Counted from the first letter of the stretch, positions 1-8,945 are shown. The stretch: DNA of 64,000 nt from Streptomyces sp. NBC_01288 (GCF_035982055.1 NZ_CP108427.1:1612001-1676000); one strand, 5' to 3'. Numbers and translations: made by a program. Notes: generated by a model from the letters alone, not told the origin.

Positions 1-785
1 CCCAACTCCCCGCCGTCACACGCCCGCAGGAGGTCGCGGACCTCTCCCACGCGCTGAACAGCATGCTGGACCAGCTGCGCGTCAGCATGGACTCCACCCG
101 CCGTTTCACCGCCGACGCGGGCCACGAACTCCGCACCCCGCTCACCAGTCTCGGGGTCACCCTGGAGACCCTCCAGCGCAACCCCGACCTCCCCGCACCC
201 CAACGGGCCCGCGCCCTGGAGGCGATGAGCGCGGAGCACCGCCGTATCACCGCCCTCCTCACGGGACTTCAGACCCTGGCCCGCGGCGACGCCCACGCCC
301 TGCCCGAACGCACCCCGGTCGTCCTGAGCGAACTCCTCGACGAGGCCGTCGCCCACGCGGCACACCGCCACCCCACGACCACCTACCGGCTGACAGCCAA
401 CTCCCCCGCGACCGTGGACGGTTGGCCCGTCGGCCTACGCCTGGCCGTCGACAACCTCCTCGACAACGCGGCCCTCCACGGTCGCCCCGAAGGCACGGTG
501 GACGTCCGGCTCAGCGAGGTTGCGGGCGCGGTCCGGATCACCGTCGGCGACGACGGCCCCGGCATCCCCGCCGCCCAACGGCAGGCCATGAAGGCCCGGT
601 TCACCCGCGGCACCCGCACCCGCTCCCCCGGCTCCGGCCTCGGCCTCGCCCTCGTCGACCAACAGGCCCACCTCCACCACGGCACCCTCCACCTCGACAC
701 CACCCCCACCGGAGGCCTGGAGGCCACCCTCGACCTCCCCTCGACACCCGACGACGAGCCCCGCGAACGGCCCACTCCCGACTGA
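1..785 (+). CDS. Sensor histidine kinase, C-terminal part (5' end outside window)
   Basis: The reading frame is open from the window edge, so only the cytoplasmic part is visible. The first codons look like the end of a HAMP linker. The phospho-acceptor box follows (GHELRTPLTSL), then an HATPase domain with an N box (DNLLDNAALHG), a G1 box (DDGPGIP) and a G2 box (GSGLGLALV). The stop is at 783-785. It would autophosphorylate on the His and pass the phosphate to a response regulator, presumably encoded upstream outside the window. The signal sensed cannot be judged because the sensor domain is missing. Confidence 0.93.
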   Translation, partial: QLPAVTRPQEVADLSHALNSMLDQLRVSMDSTRRFTADAGHELRTPLTSLGVTLETLQRNPDLPAPQRARALEAMSAEHRRITALLTGLQTLARGDAHALPERTPVVLSELLDEAVAHAAHRHPTTTYRLTANSPATVDGWPVGLRLAVDNLLDNAALHGRPEGTVDVRLSEVAGAVRITVGDDGPGIPAAQRQAMKARFTRGTRTRSPGSGLGLALVDQQAHLHHGTLHLDTTPTGGLEATLDLPSTPDDEPRERPTPD

Positions 786-895
786 CGAACGGCACCCCAA
801 ACGGACGCGGGCCTACGACAGGACACGCACCAACTCCCCCTCGTCCCACCCCGTTTCACCCGAGCAACCCCGATCGGCATCCACCCCTGCTCGAC

Positions 896-3577
896 TCACC
901 CGGGCAACCCCGCCAACATCCGCCGATCCCGAGGCGCCGCCTTCCGGTCCAACCGTGCGTCCAGCAGCCGGCGTGCCGCGTCGCACCGCCCCGCCGACAC
1001 CAGCGCGTACAGCAACGTCTCCTCCACGACCTCGCGTTGGGCCGCGCTGCCGCCCACCCTGCGCAGGACCGGCAACAACGCGTCGAGGCCGTGGGCGGCT
1101 TCGTGGAAGCGGTGTTCGACGAGGGCGGCGAAGGCGTCGCAGAGCGGGGCGATGACCTCACACTGCACCGGGTCGGCGCCCGCCGCGTGGTCGCGCAGCC
1201 GGCGCAGGGCCGGGAGGTCTCCGACCGCCGTCAGAGCCACCGCCACGTGCAGGGCGGTGAACGCCGTCGCCGGTCGCTCCAGCACCTCGCAGGCCACGGT
1301 GTCCAGGACGTCCGAAGTCGGCAGCTCCCCCTGCCAGTTGCCGCTGAGCCGGGCCCGCCACAGCAGTGACCCCGAGTCGACCAGCGCGCGCACCCCGGTC
1401 ACCCGCCCGGGCGCCAACTGTGCGAACCAGCGCCTGCGTACGGCGGCGGGGTCGTCCAACGCCAGTTCGTGCAGGGCGATGTGCCAGGAGAAGTGGGCCC
1501 GGTGGACGGCACCCCGGCCCTGCCCGGAGACCCAGCGGTCCAGCCAGTCCCGGCCCGCCTCGTGGGCGCCGGTCTCGTAGTGGACGTGGGCCAGCGCGTG
1601 CACGGCGTGACCGGACGCTGGCTCAACTCCCAGGGCGCGGTGGGCGAGTTCACCGGCCTCGTGCAGCCGGCCCTGCTCCTGGCGCAGGAACGCGAGCAGC
1701 GAGGTGTGGAACCAGTGCCCGTCATAGGCGGGGGACGTCCGTTCGACCAGCCGTAGCGCGTAGTCGTCGTCCAGGTCGGTGACGCCGGAGAAGGCGATGG
1801 TGGGTACGGCGGCGGCCAGGGCGAGCGCGTCGGCGGGGTGGGTGTCGAGGTGGCGCATCAACGCCCCGTCCCCGTCGGCGGATTGGACGCGCCGCGTGAT
1901 CACGTCCACGAAGGAGCGTTCGCGTTCGTCGGCCCGTTCGTGTGCGCAGCGCTGGGCGTCCGCGAGCGCCCGGGGTACGTCCACCGCGGCTCCGCACTCG
2001 TGGCCGAGCAGGGCCAACGCCGCGTGGCCCAGGGCGAATCCGGGATCCAGGGCGACCGCACGGGCGAAGGCGTCCTCGGCGCCGGCCCGGACCTTGAGGA
2101 CCCGGTCGAGTCCGTTGCGGTAGGCGGTGGCGGCCTCGGCGTGGGTGGAGAGCGGGAGGCCGAGTCCGTCGACCGGCCTGCGGCGGGCTGTGCAGCGGGC
2201 CGGGGGCGCCAGCAACTGCTGGGCCAACGCGGCAGCCTGGACCCGGATCTCGGGGATCGCCGTGGTCTCCCACAACTCGCCGCGCCTCGGGGCGCCGAGC
2301 GTGAACAGCGGTCGTGCGGAACCGCCTTGGGCGTCGAGGAGGCGTCCGTCACGCGTGGCGACGCCCATGCCCAGCGGTCCGGGCACCGCCGTACCGGCCT
2401 CGAACAGCCCACGCCACAGCGGGTCTTCGAGCCGCTGCCCGGGTCCCGTGCAGTCGATCACCCAACCCACGCGCAGCGTACGGCCGTTGGAGAGCGCGAC
2501 AGCCAACTGCCCGCTGGACTCCACCACATCGGTGATCGTGCCCGCGTGGACCTGAAGGCGGCGTGCGGTGCGGGCCCGGGTGACGTACTCGGCGGTGGTG
2601 GGGGCCATGCGGTGGCGGTGGGTGTTCCAGAGGGCGCCCTCACCCGCGAGGAACTCCCCGCGTTCTTCGGGGGTGAGGCTGCGCCAGAGTCGCGCGGTGT
2701 GCGGGCGCAGGCTGTCCAGGGCGGGGCGCCAGTCGCCGTGGGTGCGGACCGAGCGGCCGACGTGCCGGTAGACGGTTCGGCGCAGTGCGCTCAGGGTCAG
2801 ATCGCGGGGCCAGCTCGGCGCCTCCATCGCGCCGGCCGGTCCCAACGCGTGCGGCTGGGGCAGGAGTCCGTTGCGGGAGACGGCGTGGACCGTGCGTTCG
2901 GGGCGGTCGAGGGCGAGGGCGAGGTCCACGGCGGTCAGGCCCGTGCCGACGAGAAGGATGTCGGCAGTGCCCTCGCGCAGGGTGTCCAACGCACCGGGAT
3001 TCCAGGGCGAGTTGACGAAGCGGGGCGAGGTGCGCAGCGCGGTCGGTGCCCAGGCGGCCGTAGGAGCGGCGGGGCCGGTGGCCAGGACCGCGCTGTCGGC
3101 GGTGAGGAGTCCCCCGTCGGCGAGGTGGAGTTCCACCGGGCCGGCCGGGCCTTCAGTGCCCTCGGCGGCGCCGGTGCAGCTCTCCGCGCGGGTGCGCAGC
3201 CGGCGTACGGAGACCGTGCCGTGGGAGCGGACGACGGCCTGGGCGAGGGTGTCGGCGAGGTAGGCGCCGTAGCGGTAGCGGGTGGCGAAGTCGGCGGCGC
3301 TGACGGTGGGTTCGCCGTGGCGGCAGAGCCAGCGGGTGAAGTGGCCGGGGTCGTCGGGGTAGCAACTCATGCCGCCCGCCTGGACGTTGAGCCGGTGGCG
3401 TGGATCGGGTGTGGCGTAGGCGGTGCCGCGGCCGGCTTCCGGGGCCGGGTCGACCAGCACCAGGTCGAGGAGGGTCCGGCGGCGGGTGGCGGTCTCGCAG
3501 AGCTGGACGGCGGTCAGGGTGCCTGCCGCGCCCGCTCCGACGATCGCCACGGTGGGCCGCTTGCGGACTTCGGTCAC
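896..3577 (-). CDS. FAD/NAD(P)-binding oxidoreductase fused to a TPR (TTC38-like) domain
   Basis: This 893-residue protein has two parts. Residues 1 to about 470 are a FAD/NAD(P)-binding protein of the NAD_binding_9 type, with a dinucleotide motif VAIVGAGAAGT at the N-terminus and a second glycine-rich segment (DILLVGTGLTAVDLAL). The rest is helical and resembles tetratricopeptide repeat protein 38: a repeat at AFARAVALDPGFALGHAALA and conserved segments such as AHVHYETGAHEAGRDWL. The reading frame is continuous with no stop between the parts. The substrate is unknown. The start ATG is followed by the dinucleotide motif at the usual distance, and a GGAGG-like site lies just upstream. It is divergent from the L,D-transpeptidase gene. 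Confidence 0.85.
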   Translation of the reverse strand: MTEVRKRPTVAIVGAGAAGTLTAVQLCETATRRRTLLDLVLVDPAPEAGRGTAYATPDPRHRLNVQAGGMSCYPDDPGHFTRWLCRHGEPTVSAADFATRYRYGAYLADTLAQAVVRSHGTVSVRRLRTRAESCTGAAEGTEGPAGPVELHLADGGLLTADSAVLATGPAAPTAAWAPTALRTSPRFVNSPWNPGALDTLREGTADILLVGTGLTAVDLALALDRPERTVHAVSRNGLLPQPHALGPAGAMEAPSWPRDLTLSALRRTVYRHVGRSVRTHGDWRPALDSLRPHTARLWRSLTPEERGEFLAGEGALWNTHRHRMAPTTAEYVTRARTARRLQVHAGTITDVVESSGQLAVALSNGRTLRVGWVIDCTGPGQRLEDPLWRGLFEAGTAVPGPLGMGVATRDGRLLDAQGGSARPLFTLGAPRRGELWETTAIPEIRVQAAALAQQLLAPPARCTARRRPVDGLGLPLSTHAEAATAYRNGLDRVLKVRAGAEDAFARAVALDPGFALGHAALALLGHECGAAVDVPRALADAQRCAHERADERERSFVDVITRRVQSADGDGALMRHLDTHPADALALAAAVPTIAFSGVTDLDDDYALRLVERTSPAYDGHWFHTSLLAFLRQEQGRLHEAGELAHRALGVEPASGHAVHALAHVHYETGAHEAGRDWLDRWVSGQGRGAVHRAHFSWHIALHELALDDPAAVRRRWFAQLAPGRVTGVRALVDSGSLLWRARLSGNWQGELPTSDVLDTVACEVLERPATAFTALHVAVALTAVGDLPALRRLRDHAAGADPVQCEVIAPLCDAFAALVEHRFHEAAHGLDALLPVLRRVGGSAAQREVVEETLLYALVSAGRCDAARRLLDARLDRKAAPRDRRMLAGLPG

Positions 3578-3918
3578 GAGTACCTCCGGCGTGGTCTGCC
3601 GCGGAGCCGTCGAAACGGAACTCCGCCTTCAGTTCCTTTCTCACTATTCCGACCGGGTAGGTGGGGAAGCCATGGCGGGACGGGGATCTCACCGGATACT
3701 CAGGGCACCGGTCGGCGCCTTCATACTCTGTTCACACTCGGGAAGCGTCCGGCAACCGTGGTTTCAGGACTTCTTTCAGGCTCTCTTCACAGGAATCTCA
3801 GGTGGAGCTCCTGGGATTCAAAGATTCAACCCATGGAAGTGGCGCAGGATGCAACGGCACTGGTGATCTCGTCGCGTACGGCCAGGGGGTGTGCGCGACA
3901 TGCGGAGGAAGGCCTGCC
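3578..3918. other. Divergent intergenic region, no gene seen
   Basis: The 341 bases between two divergent genes are visibly less GC-rich than their surroundings and contain several TTCAGG/TCTCAGG-like words around 3763-3800. A plus-strand frame is open from 3661, but its codon use is poor and it would put an unlikely extension of about 86 residues before the lipoprotein signal of the next gene. I read the stretch as promoter DNA for both genes. No clear hexamer pair could be assigned. Confidence 0.5.
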
Positions 3919-5163
3919 GTGGGCGTGTCGCACATATCCAACCGGTCCGAGAAGCAGTCGGAGAGGTGGTCCCGTCGTGGGGTCCTCACCGTGCTCGGGG
4001 TGGTGCCGGCCGCTGTCCTGACCGGTTGCAGCGGTTCGGCGGGGGCCGCGGAGAGCTCGTCGTCCGGTGGTTCGTCGGCGACCGCGTCCGTGAAGGCCGC
4101 GAAGGCGCCGACCGTCACGGTCCTGCCCGCGGACGGCACCAAGAAGGCCGACTTCACCACCCCGGTCACGGTCAGCGTGACCGACGGCACGCTCGCCACG
4201 GTGAAGGTGACCGGCAACGACGGCTCCACGCTGGCCGGGACGTTCAACGACGCCAAGACGAAATGGACGTCCGCGAAGAACCCGTACTCGGGCACGAAGT
4301 ACACGGTCGCGGCGCAGGCGCAGGGCGCCGCCGCCAAGACGGTGACCTTCACCACGAAGTCGCCCGGCGAGACCTTCGTCGGCTACTTCACCCCCGAAGC
4401 GAACTCCACCTCCGGCGTCGGCATGCCCGTGTCGATCAACTTCACGCACGCGGTAAAGGACCGGTCCACTGTCCAGAAGGCGATCACGGTCACCGCCGAA
4501 CCCGCCGTCGAGGTCGTCGGACACTGGTTCAGCGACACCCGGCTCGACTTCCGCCCCGAGACGTACTGGGCGGCCGGCACAAAGATCACGCTCAGCCTCC
4601 GCCTGAAGGACATCGAGGGGCAAGACGGCATCTACGGCGTCCAGTCCAAGGACGTCACCTTCGACATCGGCCGCGAGCAGATCAGCACGGTCGACCTGTC
4701 CAGCAAGGAGATGACCGTCAAGCGGGACGGCAAGACCCTCGCGACCTATCCGGTCAGCGGCGGCAACGCCCAGCACACCACCTGGTCCGGGATCATGGTG
4801 ATCAGCGAGCGGTTCAAGCAGACCCGCATGGAGTCCTCGACCGTCGGGCTCGGCGACGAGTACGACATCTCCGACGTCCCGCACGCCCAGCGCCTCACCA
4901 CCTCCGGCACCTTCGTACACGGCAACTACTGGGCGTCCACCTCGGTCTTCGGCAACGAGAACACCAGCCACGGTTGCGTCGGCCTGCACGACGCGAAGGG
5001 CGCCAACGACACCTCGGTGCCGGGCTACAAGTTCTACGACAGCTCGATGCTCGGCGACGTCGTCATCGTGAAGAACTCCGGCGACAAGACCGTGGCGGCG
5101 GACAACGGCCTCAACGGCTGGAACCTGTCCTGGGCGGACTGGAAGGCGGGGAGCGCGGCCTAG
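3919..5163 (+). CDS. L,D-transpeptidase lipoprotein (YkuD domain, Ig-like domains)
   Basis: This is a cell-wall enzyme predicted to form 3-3 crosslinks in peptidoglycan outside the membrane. From GTG 3919, with GGAGGA at 3904-3909, the protein is 414 residues. It has an RR-containing N-terminus, a hydrophobic stretch and a lipobox LTGC with Cys at about residue 37. Next come a Ser/Ala-rich linker, two Ig-like domains of the actinobacterial Ldt type and a YkuD domain with the catalytic motif SHGCVGLHD (Cys at about residue 353). A second in-frame GTG lies at 3925. The open frame runs back to 3661, but the lipobox and ribosome-binding site favour 3919. It is the last gene before the repeat/IS region. 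Confidence 0.92.
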   Translation: MGVSHISNRSEKQSERWSRRGVLTVLGVVPAAVLTGCSGSAGAAESSSSGGSSATASVKAAKAPTVTVLPADGTKKADFTTPVTVSVTDGTLATVKVTGNDGSTLAGTFNDAKTKWTSAKNPYSGTKYTVAAQAQGAAAKTVTFTTKSPGETFVGYFTPEANSTSGVGMPVSINFTHAVKDRSTVQKAITVTAEPAVEVVGHWFSDTRLDFRPETYWAAGTKITLSLRLKDIEGQDGIYGVQSKDVTFDIGREQISTVDLSSKEMTVKRDGKTLATYPVSGGNAQHTTWSGIMVISERFKQTRMESSTVGLGDEYDISDVPHAQRLTTSGTFVHGNYWASTSVFGNENTSHGCVGLHDAKGANDTSVPGYKFYDSSMLGDVVIVKNSGDKTVAADNGLNGWNLSWADWKAGSAA

Positions 5164-5213
5164 ACGTCGGTGCGCGCTGCCTCCTGGACACTCCAGGCGG
5201 GTGCCCTCTGCCT

Positions 5214-5406
5214 CCTGGAACGGTCCAGCCCCGACGCGCTCACGCCAGGGCCACCGCTGACCCCTGGCGCGATCCGGACGACGCGCCCTGGCCCCCGGCG
5301 CGGTCCAGCCCCGGCAGCACCCATTCTGGAACGGTCCAGCCCCGACGCAATCCGGCCCGGGCCACCGCCGACCGTGGCGCGGTCCGGGCCCGACATGCTC
5401 TGCCCC
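5214..5406. repeat. Degenerate repeat units upstream of the IS element
   Basis: Two related units begin at 5216 and 5327 with TGGAACGGTCCAGCCCCGAC. They continue with a GGGCCACCG..GACC..TGGCGCG block, and the second ends in GACATGCTCTGCCCCC. The same unit reappears on the other side of the IS element at 6898, so the element interrupts a repeat array. Between 5164 and 5213 there is only a small hairpin (5183-5188 pairing with 5192-5197) after the transpeptidase stop. Confidence 0.7.
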
Positions 5407-5407
5407 C

Positions 5408-5638
5408 GTTACCTTCTAGACGGCCCCGATCTTGGGGCTCCCGGCCTTCTGGCCCGGCATGACTTTTGCCCCCTGTCGACCATGACCCGGGGGGTGGTGT
5501 CACCGGGTCGGGAGGCGCCGGTAGATCGCTAATAGGGGCAGGAGCGCCGGTCCGCCGGCAACGCTCTTCGTAACGTGGTTGCCGGATGTCGGCGCCGTGC
5601 CTTGGCCGGGAAGACAAGACCCTCCCAGGAGGAGTGAA
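5408..5638 (+). ncRNA. Candidate IS110 bridge RNA region (left non-coding end)
   Basis: IS110 elements are known to encode a structured bridge RNA in a non-coding end. Here the left end holds stem-loops at 5423-5427/5434-5438, 5484-5490/5503-5509 (GACCCGG/CCGGGTC) and 5555-5562/5578-5585 (CCGGCAAC/GTTGCCGG). TGCCCCCTG at 5467-5475 equals the target sequence at the junction. ATAGGGGCA at 5532-5540 equals the last bases of the right end (6884-6892). The order, target-like then donor-like, is that described for IS621. The RNA itself is inferred, and its boundaries are only those of the non-coding end. Confidence 0.45.
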
Positions 5639-6844
5639 GTGATCGACATCCGCGACGTGGCCGTCTTCCTCGGCCTCGACGTCGGCAAGGGCGAACACCA
5701 CGCCACCGGCCTCATGCCGGACGGTAGGAGCGTCGTCGACAAGCCGCTGCCGAACAGCGAGCCGAAGATGCGGGCCATGCTCGACAAGCTCACGGCCAAG
5801 TACGGCCGGGTCCTGGTCGTCGTGGACCAGCCCGCCTCGATCGGTGCTCTGCCACTGGCCGTCGCCCGCGACGCGGGCTGCGAGGTGGCGTATCTGCCGG
5901 GCCTGACGATGCGGCGGATCGCGGACCTCTATCCCGGTGAGGGCAAGACCGACGCCCGCGACGCGGCGATCATTGCGGACGCCGCCCGGACCATGCCGCA
6001 CACGCTCCGCTCGATCGAGCTGGACGACGAGACTGTCGCCGAACTCCACATGATCGTCGGGTTCGACGACGACCTCGCGGGCGAGGTCACCCGGGTCGCG
6101 AACCGGCTCCGCGGCCTGCTCACCCAGATCCACCCGCACCTCGAACGGGTCCTGGGGCCACGCATCCAGCACCCGGCCGTGCTCACGCTGCTGGAACAGT
6201 TCGGCTCGCCCAAGGCGATCCGCAAGGCCGGACGACGGCGCCTGATCACGCTGCTGCGGCCGAAGGCGCCCAGGATGGCCGAGCGGCTGGTCGAGGACAT
6301 CTTCACCGCACTCGACGAGCAGACCGTCGTCGTCACGGGGACCGACGCGGCCGCGGTGATCGTGCCCAAGCTCGCGAAGAACCTGGCCGGCCTGCTCGAC
6401 CAGCGCAAGGAACTGGCCTCGGACATCGAGGAGTTGCTCAAGTCGCACCCTCTTTCCGAGCTCCTGACGTCGATGCCGGGGATAGGCGCCAGGACCGGAG
6501 CCAGGATCCTCATCGACGTCGGTGACGGCACCGCCTTCCCGACCGCAGGCCACCTCGCCGCCTATGCCGGGCTCGCTCCGGTGACCAGGCGGTCGGGGTC
6601 CTCGATCCGCGGCGAGAGCCCGTCCCGCAGAGGCAACAAGCACCTGAAACGGGCCTTCTTCCTCGCCGCGTTCGCCTCGCTGTCCGACCCGGCCTCCCGG
6701 GCCTACTACGAGCGGAAGAAGGCCGAGGGCAAGCGGCACAAGCAGGCCCTGATGTGTCTCGCACGCCGCCGCGTCGACGTGCTCTTCGCGATGCTCCGCG
6801 ACGGGACGTTCTTCGAACCTCAAGCCGTCCCCCAAGCCGCCTGA
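5639..6844 (+). CDS. IS110-family transposase (DEDD recombinase)
   Basis: A 401-residue transposase from GTG 5639, preceded by AGGAGGAG at 5627-5634. The N-terminal RuvC-like DEDD domain is visible (FLGLDVGKGEHH, VVVDQPAS, GKTDARDAAIIAD). It is followed by a coiled helical region and the C-terminal Transposase_20 domain (LTSMPGIGARTGARIL, AAYAGLAPVTRRSG, SRRGNKHLKRAFF). The length is normal and the frame intact, so the element may still be active. The frame is open back to 5579, but that part belongs to the structured non-coding end. Confidence 0.92.
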   Translation: MIDIRDVAVFLGLDVGKGEHHATGLMPDGRSVVDKPLPNSEPKMRAMLDKLTAKYGRVLVVVDQPASIGALPLAVARDAGCEVAYLPGLTMRRIADLYPGEGKTDARDAAIIADAARTMPHTLRSIELDDETVAELHMIVGFDDDLAGEVTRVANRLRGLLTQIHPHLERVLGPRIQHPAVLTLLEQFGSPKAIRKAGRRRLITLLRPKAPRMAERLVEDIFTALDEQTVVVTGTDAAAVIVPKLAKNLAGLLDQRKELASDIEELLKSHPLSELLTSMPGIGARTGARILIDVGDGTAFPTAGHLAAYAGLAPVTRRSGSSIRGESPSRRGNKHLKRAFFLAAFASLSDPASRAYYERKKAEGKRHKQALMCLARRRVDVLFAMLRDGTFFEPQAVPQAA

Positions 6845-6897
6845 AACATCACCAATCAACCGACCCGCCCCTTGACGAAAGAGATAGGGGCACCCCC

Positions 6898-7290
6898 TGG
6901 AACGGTCCGGCCCCGGCGCGCTGCGGCCCGGGCCACCCCTGACCCCTGGCGCGATCCGGACCCAACGTGCTCTGCCCCTGGAACGGTCCAGACCCGGCGG
7001 CGCCTTCCGACCCCGGCTGAGCCGAGCAGCGCGCCCCGGTACCGACAGCGCCTTGCAATCCCGGCGACGCCCTCCGGTCCCGGCACCCTTGGTCCGCGCG
7101 GCACGGTCTGTCCCGGCGGCACACTCCTGCCCCCCACGGCGCCTCTGGTCCGGCAGCGCCTTCCAGCTCCCGGCCCGGCGCGTACCTATCCCGGACGCGC
7201 CCTCTGGTCCCGGCCGCGCGCACCGATCCCGGCGCACACCGACCCCCGCTGCCCCTCCGATCCCAACCGCACCCCCCGCCACCCACACCG
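6898..7290. repeat. Degenerate GC-rich repeat array downstream of the IS element
   Basis: The array first continues the long unit (6898-6978, with a further TGGAACGGTCCA at 6979). It then becomes shorter blocks of about 17-21 bases on the theme GGCGCGCCCTCTGGTCCC, repeated roughly a dozen times with many changes. Several frames are open by chance, but none has gene-like composition. Between 7291 and 7384 I see only C-rich sequence and no gene. The array and the IS separate the transpeptidase gene from the glucanase gene. Confidence 0.6.
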
Positions 7291-7432
7291 ACCCCCGCCG
7301 ATGACACCCCTCGGAAACCTCCCCATTCACCGCATTCACCCCCTGAACTCCCGCCCCCCGAAAGGACTTTCCCGGCTTCACCTCTTGACGCCCGGAGTGG
7401 CTGAGAGCACATTGACCGCGCACCCCACTGGG

Positions 7433-7446
7433 TGAGAGCGCTCTCA
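7433..7446. promoter_or_regulatory. LacI-family-type operator upstream of GH16 gene
   Basis: TGAGAGCGCTCTCA is a perfect 14-base palindrome with the AGCGCT core typical of LacI-family sites such as the CebR box of streptomycetes. A possible -35 TTGACG lies at 7385-7390, with a weak -10 about 17 bases on. The operator would therefore cover the start of transcription, 47 bases before the glucanase start codon. No LacI gene is present in the window, so the regulator is elsewhere. Confidence 0.7.
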
Positions 7447-7492
7447 GGCAGCCACGGCACCCGCACCCCCACTCCGTATCCGAGAGGCACCG

Positions 7493-8896
7493 ATGAGTGA
7501 ACCCTCCGGCACGCAGCGCAGACCCCGTCCTCTACGGCGTGTCCTGATCGCCGTCCTCAGCACCCTCGGCCTGGCGGCCGCCACCGCCACGGCCTTCACC
7601 CTGCCCGCGAACGCGTCCGCGCCCACGCCCCCGTCGGGCTGGACGCAGGTCTTCCTGGACGACTTCAACGGCTCCGCGGGCACCGGCGTCTCCACCGCCA
7701 ACTGGCAGTACGACACCGGGACTTCGTACCCGGGCGGGGCCGCCAACTGGGGCACCGGCGAGGTCGAGGCGATGACCTCCTCCACCAACAACGTGGCGCT
7801 CGACGGCAACGGCAACCTGCTGATCACCCCGCGCCGGGACGCATCCGGCAACTGGACCTCGGGCCGGATCGAGACCAACCGCACCGACTTCCAGCCGCCC
7901 GCCGACGGGAAGCTCCGGGTCGAGGCCCGTATCCAACTCCCCAACGTCACCGGCTCGTCGGCGCTCGGCTACTGGCCCGCGTTCTGGATGCTGGGCGCGC
8001 CGTATCGGGGGAACTACCAGAACTGGCCCAGCGTGGGCGAGTTGGACATCATGGAGAACGTCCAGGGTCTCAACACCGACTGGTCCACGGTGCATTGCGG
8101 AACCAGCCCGGGCGGTCCGTGCAACGAGACGACCGGCATCGGCGGTTCGACGGCGTGCACGGGAACGACCTGCCAGGCGGGCTTCCACACGTACGCGATG
8201 GAGTGGGACCGGTCCACGAGCCCCGAGCAGATCCGCTACTACCTCGACGGCGTCAACTTCGAGACGGTGAACTCCAGTCAGGTCGACGCGACGACCTGGG
8301 CCAACGCTACGAACCACGGCTTCTTCATCATCCTGAACGTGGCGATGGGCGGCGGCTTCCCGGACGCGTTCGGCGGCGGCCCCACCAGCGCCACCGACCC
8401 GAACCACCCGATGACGGTGGACTACGTCCAGGTGCTCTCGTCCACGGGTAGTGGGAGCGGTACCACGACCCCGCCGACCGGCAACCGTGACGCCTACAGC
8501 GCCATCCAGGCCGAGTCCTACGACAGCCAGTCCGGCACCGTCGCCGAGACCACCACGGACACCGGCGGCGGCCAGGACATCGGCACGATAGCCAATGGCG
8601 ACTGGGCTCTCTACAAGGGCGTCAACTTCGGCTCCACTGCGGCCACCCAGTTCTACGCCCGGGTCGCCAGCGGAGCCGCGAGCGGCGTCAGCGGCCTGGT
8701 CCAGGTCCGCCTCGACAGCCCCACCGCGACCCCGGTCGGCAGCTTCGCGCTGGCCGGCACCGGGGGCTGGCAGTCATGGAAGACGGTGCCGGCCAACATC
8801 AGCTCGGTCACCGGCACGCATGACGTCTATCTCACCTTCAGCAGTGGCCAGTCGGCGGACTTCGTGAACGTCAACTGGTTCGACTTCGGTCACTGA
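7493..8896 (+). CDS. Secreted GH16 endo-beta-1,3-glucanase with C-terminal CBM6-type domain
   Basis: This 467-residue exported enzyme has a signal peptide (basic start, then LIAVLSTLGLAAATATA, cleavage near ANA-SA). The GH16 domain spans about residues 45-325, with the catalytic motif GELDIMENVQ (the two Glu are nucleophile and acid/base) and YWPAFWMLG in the substrate cleft. A Ser/Gly/Thr linker leads to a C-terminal beta-sandwich (about 335-467; AIQAESYDSQSGT, IANGDWALYKGV, FVNVNWFDFGH) that looks like a CBM6. It would cut laminarin or similar glucans outside the cell. The LacI-type operator upstream suggests induction by glucan-derived sugar. Confidence 0.92.
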   Translation: MSEPSGTQRRPRPLRRVLIAVLSTLGLAAATATAFTLPANASAPTPPSGWTQVFLDDFNGSAGTGVSTANWQYDTGTSYPGGAANWGTGEVEAMTSSTNNVALDGNGNLLITPRRDASGNWTSGRIETNRTDFQPPADGKLRVEARIQLPNVTGSSALGYWPAFWMLGAPYRGNYQNWPSVGELDIMENVQGLNTDWSTVHCGTSPGGPCNETTGIGGSTACTGTTCQAGFHTYAMEWDRSTSPEQIRYYLDGVNFETVNSSQVDATTWANATNHGFFIILNVAMGGGFPDAFGGGPTSATDPNHPMTVDYVQVLSSTGSGSGTTTPPTGNRDAYSAIQAESYDSQSGTVAETTTDTGGGQDIGTIANGDWALYKGVNFGSTAATQFYARVASGAASGVSGLVQVRLDSPTATPVGSFALAGTGGWQSWKTVPANISSVTGTHDVYLTFSSGQSADFVNVNWFDFGH

Positions 8897-8917
8897 TCCA
8901 ACTCCCCACGGGAACAA

Positions 8918-8945
8918 GGGGCTTCACGCGTGCGCGTGGGGCCCC
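8918..8945 (+). terminator. Hairpin terminator after GH16 gene
   Basis: GGGGCTTCACGC pairs with GCGTGGGGCCCC across a 4-base loop, with two G-U pairs in the middle of a 12-base stem. It lies 21 bases after the glucanase stop and just before the end of the convergent AraC gene, so it may serve both. Confidence 0.75.

Larger units (their letters stand above)
5403..6897 (+). mobile_element. IS110-family insertion element, about 1.5 kb
   Basis: The element is defined by an IS110-type transposase gene and by the broken repeat. The left flank ends GACATGCTCTGCCCCC and the right flank resumes CCCCCTGGAACGGTCC; the unoccupied junction of the same repeat is visible at 6965-6990. Both junctions fall inside a run of five Cs (5403-5407 and 6893-6897), so the exact ends cannot be placed to the base. 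No terminal inverted repeats are seen, as expected for IS110. The non-coding left end is long (about 230 bases) and the right end is short (about 50 bases). Confidence 0.75.

Noticed and set aside
422..1369. Long plus-strand frame overlapping the histidine kinase end and the FAD-TPR gene
   Set aside because: Arg/Pro-rich shadow translation without domain features; both overlapping genes are well supported.
5240..7423. A 727-codon minus-strand frame running through the IS element and both repeat blocks
   Set aside because: It is antisense to an intact transposase and low-complexity repeats; its composition is that of a chance open frame in GC-rich DNA.
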